From the NCBI GenBank assembly GCA_029974925.1, contig JARKQH010000123.1, positions 1-45,446 of the forward strand: a DNA stretch of 45,446 nt, given 5' to 3'. The notes beneath the pieces are model-generated. The model worked only from the letters and a program-made list of their open reading frames with translations. It searched no databases and was not told the origin of the DNA. This document shows, piece after piece, positions 24,101 through 31,728 of the stretch (its first letter is position 1; each line of letters begins with the position of its first letter). A program made the translations under genes and the position numbers. This stretch comes from Verrucomicrobiota bacterium (GTDB lineage Bacteria > Verrucomicrobiota > Verrucomicrobiia > Limisphaerales > UBA8199).

Positions 24101-24925
24101 CTGGCGCACAAAGGCGGTCACCTGGTCCCGCCGCCATTGTTTGAATTGCTCGTCCGAGGCCAGCGGTTCGCCAGTCAGGCCATAGCGGGCATTGTAGCGG
24201 GCCACGCTGGTGGGATTGAATCCTTCGGTGTTGCCTTCGAACCGGATGTAATCGTAATGGATGCCGTCAATGTGGCCATCCGTCCCGTCGGGCCCGGCGG
24301 TGGTCTGGAAATTGACCAGGTCCATGTGCGCGTTGACAAGGTACTCGAGGACTTTGGGATGGCCCGGATCGAACGCGCCGTCGGCGTTTTCCTCCCCGGT
24401 GGTTGAACCCAGGCGGGTCGGCCAGTAGTTGTCCGGGTTGTTCGGGTCGCTGTGCTGGGTATAAACCAAACCCTTCGCCGTCTTGAACACCACCGACCAG
24501 CAATGGACTTCGATGCGCTTTTTGCCCCCGGTCGTGTCATGAGCGGCCTTGATCATGGCGGCCAGGGCGTTGAAGTTGGCGGGGGAGAGTCCGGACATGT
24601 AGGGTTCGCCCACCCCGGACGGGTAACAGGTATCAAAGCGCCGCCGCACCTGGACGATGACTGCGTTGCAGTTGGCCTGACGGATGGTGCCGAGGTTGGT
24701 GGCATTCCCCGGCACCCCCAGAAGCGTGTCCACCTGGCTCTGGTTCAGAAACCCGGCTCCCCATCCGTCCACCCACCAGGCGCGGTATTCTTGTCCCCCC
24801 AACGGCTCCGGCGCCGCCCACAGGAGCATGGCGGCGGCCAGCCCGGCCGCCGCGTCGCGCCAGCGCGGGCGGTTATGGCGCAGTGAGCCGGGGGAATTCG
24901 CTGGGGTTTGATGGGAGGGGGTCAT
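21125..24925 (-). CDS. Secreted GHL10-type glycoside hydrolase with Ig-like domains
   Basis: A large secreted protein of about 1266 residues. After an export region come: a glycosyl-hydrolase-like 10 (DUF187/YngK type) TIM barrel, about 45-440 (YRAWWVDGWGAGFLNQSQ, NAVIVQVRRRFDTCYPS, IDGIHYDYIRFEGN); a carboxypeptidase-regulatory-like beta domain, about 470-550 (TGFYAFIDLPPGTYNVTASL); three consecutive Ig-like domains, about 560-820, each with YQWR/YLWRLNG and GxYxVxxxN; a DUF4623-like beta-propeller region, about 830-1110 (RGLAYNPLNRHLILVNR, GAVDFGGDRVYALGSGNGI); a fourth Ig domain; and a C-terminal module ending RFYRTRQ. The start is uncertain: ATG 24925 is used, ATG 24970 is possible. It probably degrades or binds an extracellular glycan; no substrate can be named. 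Confidence 0.82.
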   Translation of the reverse strand: MTPSHQTPANSPGSLRHNRPRWRDAAAGLAAAMLLWAAPEPLGGQEYRAWWVDGWGAGFLNQSQVDTLLGVPGNATNLGTIRQANCNAVIVQVRRRFDTCYPSGVGEPYMSGLSPANFNALAAMIKAAHDTTGGKKRIEVHCWSVVFKTAKGLVYTQHSDPNNPDNYWPTRLGSTTGEENADGAFDPGHPKVLEYLVNAHMDLVNFQTTAGPDGTDGHIDGIHYDYIRFEGNTEGFNPTSVARYNARYGLTGEPLASDEQFKQWRRDQVTAFVRQMYARIQKTKPWIKQSGAFVTWNPSPTASTRAAFRATRPYYDVYSDWDSWVEEGIVDMAVPMTYYNWASLPNDYTRWINFEKDRRFNRHMIIGPGTYLNSLNNAILELQMTRSASPAGNYADGFSGYSYRVPYSGGTWAGFSPSLVAQVTTNWADIPSMPWKTSPTKGHVMGSVAIGATGAWADHAVVTLAGPVNRSTYVDGTGFYAFIDLPPGTYNVTASLNGYSPATATVTVAVGAVTGNMYEQNFALSAGGPPVITAQPQSLTVAQGSNVTFSVSANGTPPFGYQWRFNGADLAGATASSFTRSNVQPAHEGDYTVVITNPVGSVTSAVATLTVIVPPAITTHPQSQTVTQGMNVAFSVAASGTAPFGYLWRLNGNPIAGATQSAFTITNVQPSDAGNYSVIVSNFAGTATSANAALTVHPAPVPPSILSEPLDVVAAAGQTVLFSVTASGAQPLAYQWRLNQADLPGATANQLLLPGIQTNQAGGYSVLITNAYGAVTSRTAQLTVTPAFVAIGLKQLWSLAPGSRSYLTFSSPPNERGLAYNPLNRHLILVNRTAPSVHVLDADTGADLWTLNTSGISGGYSSSYYLLMVGVADDGVVYAGNLTLNGTTTPFKLYRWANDNPATAPTVAYAGDPGNGTAYRWGDTLDVRGSGPYTQIILSSRAGNTVAILTTSDGLTFTSKLVVVADAPAGAFGLGTAFGAGNTFWGKATSQNLRQVAFDLASGTGVTVRNHPAPDFPATVAPIGVSTAFNLLGGINVGVTGNDFRLFDLTLDGSTPQFIASTNFATDNDNTYSGTGAVDFGGDRVYALGSGNGIIAMQIIPATPAQVAPVILFQPEPQTVKWTSNATFTVVASGTEPLAYQWQFNSTSIPGATASSYTRPNAQYSDAGPYQVQITNVAGAVTSQPAMLTVLPPQPVRFEEIKALPDGRIQLLWSGEPGWSYTLQTTTNADFLDWWDRGPISGSNGWFDFVDDEAVNSPQRFYRTRQ

Positions 24926-25247
24926 CGGGGAGGTCACGGCTTTGAACTTGATTGTGAAATGGTACTGCATATCCGGACGCGCACCCGGCTGTCCGCGCCG
25001 TTCGCCCGGTTTCCTCCATAATAAACCGCATTGAGTCCCCTCCAATCAAGCAAAAAGGATGGAAAAAAGGACCCCGGGCGCGCCCAGGCGCGGCTGCCAG
25101 CCGAAATCCATTCCCGTGGAGCACCGGCACAGGGTAAAAGCCCCGCCGCAGTCTGGGAAGGTGGCTGGAGGGGCCGCCGACAACAACGCGGGCGAATTTG
25201 ACTTTCAAACCGCGCTGCTTTTGGTTCAATCGCCGAAAGCGAAAATT
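24926..25247. other. Divergent spacer between the GHL10 gene and the secreted hydrolase gene
   Basis: This 322-nt region separates two divergent secreted-protein genes. A TTGACT box at 25198-25203 could be a -35 element for the rightward gene, but the matching -10 position (TTGGTT) is poor. Part of the frame of each flanking gene stays open into it without signal-peptide character. Nothing else seen. Confidence 0.35.
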
Positions 25248-26147
25248 ATGAAAAGGATGCTTTTTTGCGCGCTCACCGCCGTCTTGGCCCTGGGCGCCTG
25301 GGCGCAAACCAACGTGGTGTTTCACCGGACGGAGGACGTCATCTACGGGCGGAAGTTTGGCACCGCGCTGACGCTGGACGTGTTCCAGCCCGCCAATACC
25401 AACGGTGTCGGAATCATCCTGATGGTCAGCGGGGGGTGGTTTTCCGCTCACGAATCCATCAATCCGGCTTTTTTCCGCCCGCTGCTGAACCGGGGATACA
25501 CGGTTTTTGCCGTGGTGCATGGGTCGCAGCCCAAATTCGTCATCAGCGAAATCGAGCAGGACATCCACCGCGCCGTCCGGTTCATCCGCCACCATGCCGC
25601 GCGCTACGGGGTGGACCCGGGCAAGCTGGGCATCATGGGCGGGAGCGCCGGGGGGCATCTTTCCCTCATGATGGCCACCAAGGGCGGGCCGGGGAAACCC
25701 GACGCCAAGGATGCGGTGGACCGCGAAACCAGCGCTGTGCAGTGCGTCGCCTGTTTCTTTCCGCCGACCGATTTCCTCAACTACAGCCAGCCGGGCGAGG
25801 ACGCGGTGGGGGTGGGCACCTTGGAAGCATTCAAGCCGGCATTCGGCCCCCGCGCCGACTCGGCTGAGGAGCGGCAGAAACTGGGCCGCGAGATTTCGCC
25901 GATCTACTTCGTGCACTCCAACATGCCGCCGGTGCTGATTGTGCATGGCGACGCGGACAAATTGGTGCCGATTTATCAGGCCCGGCAGTTTGTCAAGCGT
26001 TGCGAGGAACTCGGCGCCAAAGCCAAACTGGTTGTTCGCGAGGGCAAGGTGCACGGCTGGCCCGACATGGGAAAGGACCTCGAACTGTTCGCGGATTGGT
26101 TCGATGAGCACCTGCGCGGACTTCCGTCCAGGCCCGCGGGTTCGTGA
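25248..26147 (+). CDS. Secreted alpha/beta hydrolase (esterase/peptidase-like)
   Basis: A 299-residue exported serine hydrolase. The signal peptide is MKRMLFCALTAVLALGAWAQ. The nucleophile elbow is GGSAGGH (Ser133), the oxyanion region is MVSGGWFSAHES, the acid is in VLIVHGDADKLVP and the histidine in GKVHGWPDM. The arrangement matches the BD-FAE/carboxylesterase group often found in polysaccharide-use loci, where such enzymes remove acetyl or other esters. ATG 25248 is chosen because the signal peptide starts there; an upstream ATG at 25059 would add 63 residues with no export character. It is followed after 33 nt by the Tat-exported glycosidase-like gene, probably one transcript. Confidence 0.85.
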   Translation: MKRMLFCALTAVLALGAWAQTNVVFHRTEDVIYGRKFGTALTLDVFQPANTNGVGIILMVSGGWFSAHESINPAFFRPLLNRGYTVFAVVHGSQPKFVISEIEQDIHRAVRFIRHHAARYGVDPGKLGIMGGSAGGHLSLMMATKGGPGKPDAKDAVDRETSAVQCVACFFPPTDFLNYSQPGEDAVGVGTLEAFKPAFGPRADSAEERQKLGREISPIYFVHSNMPPVLIVHGDADKLVPIYQARQFVKRCEELGAKAKLVVREGKVHGWPDMGKDLELFADWFDEHLRGLPSRPAGS

Positions 26148-26180
26148 ACGGCGCCTTTGAATGAAAAACTCCCGGAACCC

Positions 26181-27326
26181 ATGAGCGACCCATTCCACAC
26201 TCGAAGCGCAGACCTTGCCAGCCGCCGGCAGTTCCTCTTGCAGGCGGGGACGGCGGTTCTGGCCGCGGCGGTTGCTCCAGCGGCGGCTCTTCCGGACGCG
26301 CGGCCGGCGGCCGCGTCGGGGACGACCATTTTGGATTTCGAACGCAAGCTCAAGCGGATGCGGTTCGAGCACTACCGCCGCCCGCCGGTGGACATTCTTA
26401 AGGAAGGTTTCCGGCCTGTGGGCGGCAAAATTGCCGACTTCGCCACGGCGCGGCACCGGGGGCGCGACCATTTCTTTTACATTGAGCGCCGCCTGCAGGA
26501 AGGCACCCCGTTTTATCCGGGGCATGAAATCTACTTTGGCCACGCGTCCACTGCGGATTTCTTCGAGTGGGAAGTGCATGACCCGGTGATGCTGGTCCGG
26601 CCGGGCACGTGGGAGGAAGCGCACGTATGGGCCCCCTGCATTTTGGCGGAGAAGGCTGAGTTTATCATGGCCTACACCGGCCTGAACCGGCACTTGTCGC
26701 AGAACATTGGGCTGGCTTCCAGCCGGGACCTTTTCGGATGGAAACGCTGGCCCGGGAATCCGCTTTCGCCCTGTCGCAACGCGGTTTGGGCGGCGTGGTG
26801 GGACGACGACATTGCCAGTTGCCGCGACCCGCACTTGTTTCGCCACGACGGCCGGGTGTGGATGGTTTACACCGCCAACACGCGCGAAGGGGCGGCCTGT
26901 CTGGCGCTGGCAAGCAGCCGGGATTTCAAGCGCTGGAAGGACCACGGGCCGATTATCACCGGGCCGACCTCGGGGTATGAACCGAACCTGGGAGGCGGCC
27001 ATCTTCAAGGCAGCTTCGAATCGGCCAACCTGTCCTTCCGCGAAGGCCGCTGGCTGCTGCTAACCAAGGCGCCGATCCGGGACGCGACGGTACGGACCTG
27101 GGCGGCTGCGAGCGACCGCTTCGAGAGCTTCCGCCTCGACCAGATGTGGCCCTTTTGGAGGGACGCCATTGGCATTGAGGTGGTCCGCGACCGGGGGACG
27201 CGCTCCTTGCTGGCGGGAATGGTGGGCGGCTACCTCCGCTTCGCCGAGGTGGACTGGGCCGAGACTCGTCCCTCAGCCCGGGAGATCAAGGACCGCGAAA
27301 CCTTGGCCCGGTGGAACTCGGTTTGA
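26181..27326 (+). CDS. Tat-exported five-bladed beta-propeller glycosidase-like protein (GH32/43/117 type)
   Basis: A 381-residue exported protein. Twin-arginine signal ASRRQFLLQAGTAVLAAAVA (Arg15-Arg16). The mature part repeats the propeller-blade pattern seen in GH43, GH32 and GH117: STADFFEWEVHDPVML, HVWAPCILAEKAEFIMAYTG, SSRDLFGWKRWPGNPL, CRDPHLFRHDGRVWMVYTAN, SSRDFKRWKDHGPII. The Asp in CRDPHLF is the usual position of a catalytic acid in these families; a general acid Glu could be that in GTWEEAHVWAP. I cannot place it in one GH family by eye. ATG 26181 starts just before the Tat motif; a TTG at 26157 would add 8 residues. It would act on oligosaccharides in the periplasm alongside the esterase upstream. 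Confidence 0.72.
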   Translation: MSDPFHTRSADLASRRQFLLQAGTAVLAAAVAPAAALPDARPAAASGTTILDFERKLKRMRFEHYRRPPVDILKEGFRPVGGKIADFATARHRGRDHFFYIERRLQEGTPFYPGHEIYFGHASTADFFEWEVHDPVMLVRPGTWEEAHVWAPCILAEKAEFIMAYTGLNRHLSQNIGLASSRDLFGWKRWPGNPLSPCRNAVWAAWWDDDIASCRDPHLFRHDGRVWMVYTANTREGAACLALASSRDFKRWKDHGPIITGPTSGYEPNLGGGHLQGSFESANLSFREGRWLLLTKAPIRDATVRTWAAASDRFESFRLDQMWPFWRDAIGIEVVRDRGTRSLLAGMVGGYLRFAEVDWAETRPSAREIKDRETLARWNSV

Positions 27327-27355
27327 GGGCACGAAAAAAGGGGTGGAAAAGCAAA

Positions 27356-27434
<79 letters not shown>

Positions 27435-27596
27435 CAAATCCATGGTTAAACTACAAGCTGGGGTCCGGGCGCGCAAGCGGTATTTCCACGCGTCTTTCCG
27501 GGCGGTTTGGAGCGGAATCAGGAGTTGGGATTGGAGTTTTGAAGGAGGGTTTATTGGGTCGCGCGTTAGGGGGGTCCGGGACGGCTGACGATTTTA

Positions 27597-28532
27597 TTAC
27601 CGCAGCCAGCCGCGCAGGGTGGCTTGGTCCTGGCTCAGGGCCTTCAACAAGGTGGCGCGGTTGCGCGAGGCGCCGCCTTGGTGCCAGTCGTACTCCACAT
27701 GCAGCGAAAAAGGGCCGGAATAGGGCATTTGGGGCAGCAGTCCGAAGAAGCCGGTTTGGAAAATCCCGCCGCGGCCCAGCGGGAGCCAGGTGCCGGCGGG
27801 GGTGACATCCTTGACATAAACGACGCGGATGTGCGGGCGCAGGGGGTCGAAGTGTTGGCGCCAGGCGTCTCCGTGCACCACCAGGGCGTGGCCAATGTCG
27901 AAGGCCACGGCCACCTGCGCGGGGTCCAGGTCGGCGACGAGCTCCCTCAGTTCGGTCAAATCGCCGCCCAGATACTTCCGGCCGGAGGGCGAATGGTTTT
28001 GGAAGATGGCGCCGATGCCGATTTCGCGGTTTAGAGCCGCCAAGTCCTTCAATTCGGCTTTGGCCTCGCGGATTTGCCTGGCCAAGGGCACGTCCCGGGC
28101 ATGGTGCCGCGGGCCGAGGCGGTAGTATTGCACGCCAAGTTTGCGGGCCGTCCGCAGCACCCGCTCCGTGTGGGCGGTAGCGGGGCTGGTAATGGCGGTG
28201 GTCAGCAGCGGCAGCGAGAGCTTTCGCTTTCGCAGCGCCTCCAAGTAACGCGGTAATTCCTCCGCCGCCCGCTCGGGCTCGATTTCGCCTTGGGGGCGCA
28301 CGGGACAATCCACACCATCCAGTCCGGCTTCGGCGGTGAGTTCGGCCGCCTCGTCATAGTTCAGTTTCAGTTCCTGGTAAATTTTGCTGAACACCACAAT
28401 GGGAAGGGGGGCAACGCTTCGGGTTTCAGCAGCGAACGTGGCGCCGGGTCCCAGCGCGGCGGCTGCGGACGCCGCAACGGTCGCCAGGAGGAAGTCGCGG
28501 CGCGAAAGTCCGGAGTGTTCGATCCCGGTCAT
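27597..28532 (-). CDS. Tat-exported sugar phosphate isomerase/epimerase-type TIM-barrel protein
   Basis: A 311-residue xylose-isomerase-like TIM barrel. Twin-arginine signal LSRRDFLLATVAASAAAALG (Arg11-Arg12). Barrel segments include EAGLDGVDCPVRPQGE, TARKLGVQYYRLGP, GIGAIFQNHSP, VAVAFDIGHALVVHG, IRVVYVKDV and FSLHVEYDW; the Glu, Asp and His residues in these are the usual metal ligands. Its start overlaps the GH172 stop by ATGA, so translation is coupled. Exported members of this family accompany Gfo/Idh/MocA oxidoreductases in Bacteroidota and PVC sugar loci and are proposed to act on keto-glycosides; that link is inferred here. Last gene of the operon. Confidence 0.87.
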   Translation of the reverse strand: MTGIEHSGLSRRDFLLATVAASAAAALGPGATFAAETRSVAPLPIVVFSKIYQELKLNYDEAAELTAEAGLDGVDCPVRPQGEIEPERAAEELPRYLEALRKRKLSLPLLTTAITSPATAHTERVLRTARKLGVQYYRLGPRHHARDVPLARQIREAKAELKDLAALNREIGIGAIFQNHSPSGRKYLGGDLTELRELVADLDPAQVAVAFDIGHALVVHGDAWRQHFDPLRPHIRVVYVKDVTPAGTWLPLGRGGIFQTGFFGLLPQMPYSGPFSLHVEYDWHQGGASRNRATLLKALSQDQATLRGWLR

Positions 28533-30556
28533 GGGGCTTGGGGTGCGGGTTCGAGCTTCAGGTAGTCCAGCCCGAACATGTAGCTCTTGATGGCTTTGGG
28601 ATTGGCTCCCACGATTTCCACCTTGAGCGTGTGCTCGCCGGCGGTGAGGTCATGGACGCCCGCGCGGATCGGTCCGCTGGGAATCACCTGGGGATTGAAC
28701 AGGTCAATGGGGCCACCGAGTTTCTTGCCATCGAGGTAGAGCTGGACAATGCCATAATCGCGGGCCTTGGTGAGGTGAAGGGAGAGCGCGTAGCGGCCGG
28801 ATTGGGCGACCGGAACGGCGAGCTCGAGGGTGTGGCCCGGCCGGGCCTGGGTCCACCACAGGTGCGCGTCGTTGCTCCATTGGCCCTCAAAGCCCGTCAA
28901 ATCCTGTTCCTCGGTTCCGCCGCCGGTTTTCGAGAGCACCTTGAGACTTTCGCCTTCGATGGCGCCGGGCACCCGGGTGGGTTGCACGGGGACGAAGTAC
29001 CCAATGCGCTCGTTCAGCGGCACAGGCTGGTAAGGGTCCTTGCCGCCGGAGGAGAGATACCAATACGCCGTGGCGGCGTAGAGGGTTGGCCGCTGGTTGG
29101 GATAGTATTTTTCGATGCAGCCCTCAAAAGACTTCTGAAAGGGGATATTGTCGGCGATGTGCCAGCGGTTGACGGAGACGTGGCCACGGTTGTTGCCGTC
29201 GTTGCGCGTCTGGTTGTGATAGGCGTTTTGGAACAGTCCGGGGTTGCACCACGCGTAGCCGAAGTAATCCTCCGACCCCGTGCCGATGGTGGAGGGGAAC
29301 TTCTCGCCATCCACAAAGAATTTCTCGTCGCCCTCGCCCCACCAGCCGCCGCGCGGGTTCCAAACGTGCAGCATCACGCCCAGGAACCGGCCGGCGCCTT
29401 CGGTCTTGACGATTGGCCAGTCAATCCAGCGTTCCGGCTCGGGGGGCAGGAAGACATCGCGATGCCACTTGGCGTGGAAGCGGCCGTAGCGCGAGATTTC
29501 GCCGCGGAGCGGGCGGGAGGCGATTTCGTATTCCAGCTTCAGGGGGTGGGGTCCTTCCTTCTTGAACGTGATTTCCGCGCTCCTGGCAAAGGGCATGAAC
29601 CACTTGCAGTACCACCAGCCGTCATCGGCCAGGCCCAGCGGCAGCGAGCGGTAAGGATTCTTCCCCGGGGCGGTGCCGAAGAAATCGCCCAGCGGCGACC
29701 AGACGCTCGGTTCGGCCTCGCCATCCCAGCAAATCTGAATCGTGGCGCTGCGCAGCGGCTCAGGGTCACGCGGCGAGCCGCCGGTCTCGGTGCGAAGGCG
29801 AATCGCAGTGATGGCCGCCGGCCCCTCCAGCCGGACCACTTCGGTGAACTCCTCGGTCATCGCCCGCGAGCTCTTCCCCCGGATGGCATCACGAAAGTCT
29901 TCGTCCCTTGCGCCGCAGCTTTCCAGGGTCCGGTTGGCCAGATCGAGCGCGGCCATGTCGGCCGGGCTCAGATTGAGTTGGAAGGTGGGCACCTGGGTGC
30001 CTTTGGGGAAGGTGGAGTAGGTGAATTGGAAATAGTCCCCCCAGCCCGGCTCGGCCACGATTTTGCACGACTTCTGGTAGGGAATCGGTGTGTAATTGTT
30101 CCAACCCTTGGCTACGGTGTGCACCAGCGCCGGGCGGGTGAAGGGCGCCGCGCTCTGGTCGAAGTACTGGATGAAGGGCAAGTCCACCGCCGGTTGAGCC
30201 TTGCCGTCGAGATAAATCCGGACGCGGCCCTGTTTTGGCGTGGCGGACCAGATGCGCCAGATACAGCCCGGCCCCTCCATCTCGGCAAGCACCTGCTGGT
30301 CGCCCTCTTTTCGGATGATGCCGTGGCCGTCGCCATTGGCGTCCCATCCAACATACTTGCCGGTGGCCTGGTCGTAGCGGCTTTTGCGGTCGTAACTGGA
30401 CCACTGCGCGCATTGCTCGCCCGGGACGGGGAGGGTGGCCAGCGCCTCGAGGTCGGTGAGCCGTTTGACGAGGTCGGGGTAGGTGAGTTTCAGCTCCGCC
30501 GAGCGCAGCGAGGCGGTGGCGGCGGCAATCAGCAGGCAGGCAAGAGTTTTTTTCAT
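28529..30556 (-). CDS. Secreted GH172/DUF2961 glycosidase-like enzyme
   Basis: A 675-residue exported protein with signal peptide MKKTLACLLIAAATASLRSA. The first domain (about 25-400) is DUF2961: GPGCIWRIWSATPKQGRVRIY, QYFDQSAAPFTRPAL, TIGTGSEDYFGYAWCNPG and YHNQTRNDGNNRGHVSVNRWH. The GSEDYF signature and the following conserved segment mark glycoside hydrolase family 172, known for alpha-D-fructofuranosidase, alpha-D-arabinofuranosidase and difructose-anhydride-forming activity. A C-terminal domain (about 530-670) is a carbohydrate-binding-like beta sandwich (RYALSLHLTKARDYGIVQLYL). It lies 19 nt after the binding-protein gene and is coupled to the isomerase. The fructose/arabinose specificity is from the family, not from residues seen here. 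Confidence 0.88.
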   Translation of the reverse strand: MKKTLACLLIAAATASLRSAELKLTYPDLVKRLTDLEALATLPVPGEQCAQWSSYDRKSRYDQATGKYVGWDANGDGHGIIRKEGDQQVLAEMEGPGCIWRIWSATPKQGRVRIYLDGKAQPAVDLPFIQYFDQSAAPFTRPALVHTVAKGWNNYTPIPYQKSCKIVAEPGWGDYFQFTYSTFPKGTQVPTFQLNLSPADMAALDLANRTLESCGARDEDFRDAIRGKSSRAMTEEFTEVVRLEGPAAITAIRLRTETGGSPRDPEPLRSATIQICWDGEAEPSVWSPLGDFFGTAPGKNPYRSLPLGLADDGWWYCKWFMPFARSAEITFKKEGPHPLKLEYEIASRPLRGEISRYGRFHAKWHRDVFLPPEPERWIDWPIVKTEGAGRFLGVMLHVWNPRGGWWGEGDEKFFVDGEKFPSTIGTGSEDYFGYAWCNPGLFQNAYHNQTRNDGNNRGHVSVNRWHIADNIPFQKSFEGCIEKYYPNQRPTLYAATAYWYLSSGGKDPYQPVPLNERIGYFVPVQPTRVPGAIEGESLKVLSKTGGGTEEQDLTGFEGQWSNDAHLWWTQARPGHTLELAVPVAQSGRYALSLHLTKARDYGIVQLYLDGKKLGGPIDLFNPQVIPSGPIRAGVHDLTAGEHTLKVEIVGANPKAIKSYMFGLDYLKLEPAPQAP

Positions 30557-30575
30557 GGCAATGAAACGGGTGGGA

Positions 30576-31559
30576 CTATTTCAGTTCGCGGCCGCCCTGG
30601 CCGACGGATTCCTTGTCGAAGACCCGGGACCCCAATGTGACTTCCTTGGGCACCTGCTCACCGGCGAGGATTTTTAGGGCGATGTCTATGGCCTCGGCGC
30701 CGCCGGTGGGATACTGGAAGGAGGCGTCGAGAATGCCTTGCTGGACGTAGGCCACGCCTTCATGGGGCAGCGCGTCAATCCCAACAAACAACATCTCCTT
30801 CTCGCGGCCGGCCTGCTTGGCGGCCAGCCACGCGCCGTGCGCCCCGGGGTCGTTGTGGGCGTAAACGCAATCTATCTTGCTGAAGCGCGCCAGGGCGGAC
30901 TCCATTTCCTTCCGCGCATCGGGCTCGAGCCATTTCATGTCAGCTTCGAAAATGACCTCGATGCCGGTGCCCTTGATGGCCTCGCGGAAACCGGCGTTGC
31001 GGTCCTGGCCGGGGGTGGAGGTCATCAGGCCCTTGAGTTCGACGACCTTGCCTTTGCCCCCGAGTTTTTGGACGATCCAATCGCCGGCCGCGCGGCCAAT
31101 CTTCCGGTTGTCAGCGCCGATAAAACAAGTGTACTTGTCGCCCAGGAGCCGGCGGTCCAGCACGATCACGGGGATGCCGGCATCCATCGCCCGCGCGACC
31201 GGCTCGGTCAGAGGCTGGGCCTCTTTGGGGCTGATGATGATTAGGTCCACCTTGGCGCTGACGAACTCCTCGACATGCGCGCGCTGTTTGAGGGTGTCAT
31301 TTTGCGCGTCCTTGAACACCACCTTGAGCTGCGGGTGCTTCGCGGCCGCCGCCCGGATTTGCGCGTTCATTTCCACGCGCCACGGTTCTCCCAGATTGCA
31401 CTGGCTCATTCCAATCACGTACCCGCTTTTCTTGCCCCCCTCAGTTGGGCTGCCCGAGGGTGAGCCGGCATCGGGCTTGCCGCAGCCGGTCAGGAGCAAG
31501 GTCAAGGCAAGAGCAGGCAACGCAAGCATTGCGAGGAAGTGACGGCGTTCGTTTGACAT
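30576..31559 (-). CDS. Sugar-binding lipoprotein of an RbsB-type ABC transporter
   Basis: A 327-residue periplasmic binding protein (Peripla_BP_4 type) that would deliver a monosaccharide to an ABC permease. Lipobox LLLTGC (Cys26) ends the signal peptide, so it is membrane-anchored. GYVIGMSQCNLGEPWRVEM, VDLIIISPKEAQPLTEPVA, IPVIVLDRRLLGD, IDCVYAHNDPGAHGAW and LFVGIDALPHEG are the ribose/xylose/galactose-binding landmarks. First gene of a minus-strand operon with the GH172 enzyme and the isomerase, suggesting that its ligand is the sugar these enzymes release. The permease of this type lies about 10 kb away and no ATPase is seen. Confidence 0.88.
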   Translation of the reverse strand: MSNERRHFLAMLALPALALTLLLTGCGKPDAGSPSGSPTEGGKKSGYVIGMSQCNLGEPWRVEMNAQIRAAAAKHPQLKVVFKDAQNDTLKQRAHVEEFVSAKVDLIIISPKEAQPLTEPVARAMDAGIPVIVLDRRLLGDKYTCFIGADNRKIGRAAGDWIVQKLGGKGKVVELKGLMTSTPGQDRNAGFREAIKGTGIEVIFEADMKWLEPDARKEMESALARFSKIDCVYAHNDPGAHGAWLAAKQAGREKEMLFVGIDALPHEGVAYVQQGILDASFQYPTGGAEAIDIALKILAGEQVPKEVTLGSRVFDKESVGQGGRELK

Positions 31560-31598
31560 GCGCCTTTCAATACCGCTGCGAAGCCAAAAAGCAACAAT

Positions 31599-31621
31599 CT
31601 TTTGACTGGAACCTTTTGACT
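31599..31621. repeat. Direct repeat CTTTTGACT x2 in the divergent region before the rbsB-like gene
   Basis: CTTTTGACT occurs at 31599-31607 and 31613-31621, with GGAAC between (14-nt period). It lies 40 to 62 nt upstream of the rbsB-like start and within 130 nt of the divergent secreted-protein gene, a fitting place for an operator or tandem -35 boxes. Confidence 0.55.
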
Positions 31622-31647
31622 TCCTTTTCGCATCCCACGCGCGGCCT

Positions 31648-31673
31648 GGACAAAATCGAAGTTATTCCCGGAC
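31648..31673 (+). promoter_or_regulatory. Shared 26-nt upstream element, copy 1
   Basis: GGACAAAATCGAAGTT followed by 6 nt and GGAC, ending 55 nt before ATG 31729. It matches 36503-36528, upstream of the paralogous secreted gene, at 20 of 26 positions without gaps. Likely regulatory; the factor is unknown. Confidence 0.5.
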
Positions 31674-31728
31674 TCCTGCGGCTTGCCGGGGCTTGCCATT
31701 TTGTCTATACATCACTGTGCGAACTCGC

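Noticed and set aside
28538-30640. 700-codon plus-strand frame opposite the GH172 gene
   Set aside because: Same shadow effect; the minus-strand DUF2961 protein is unmistakable.
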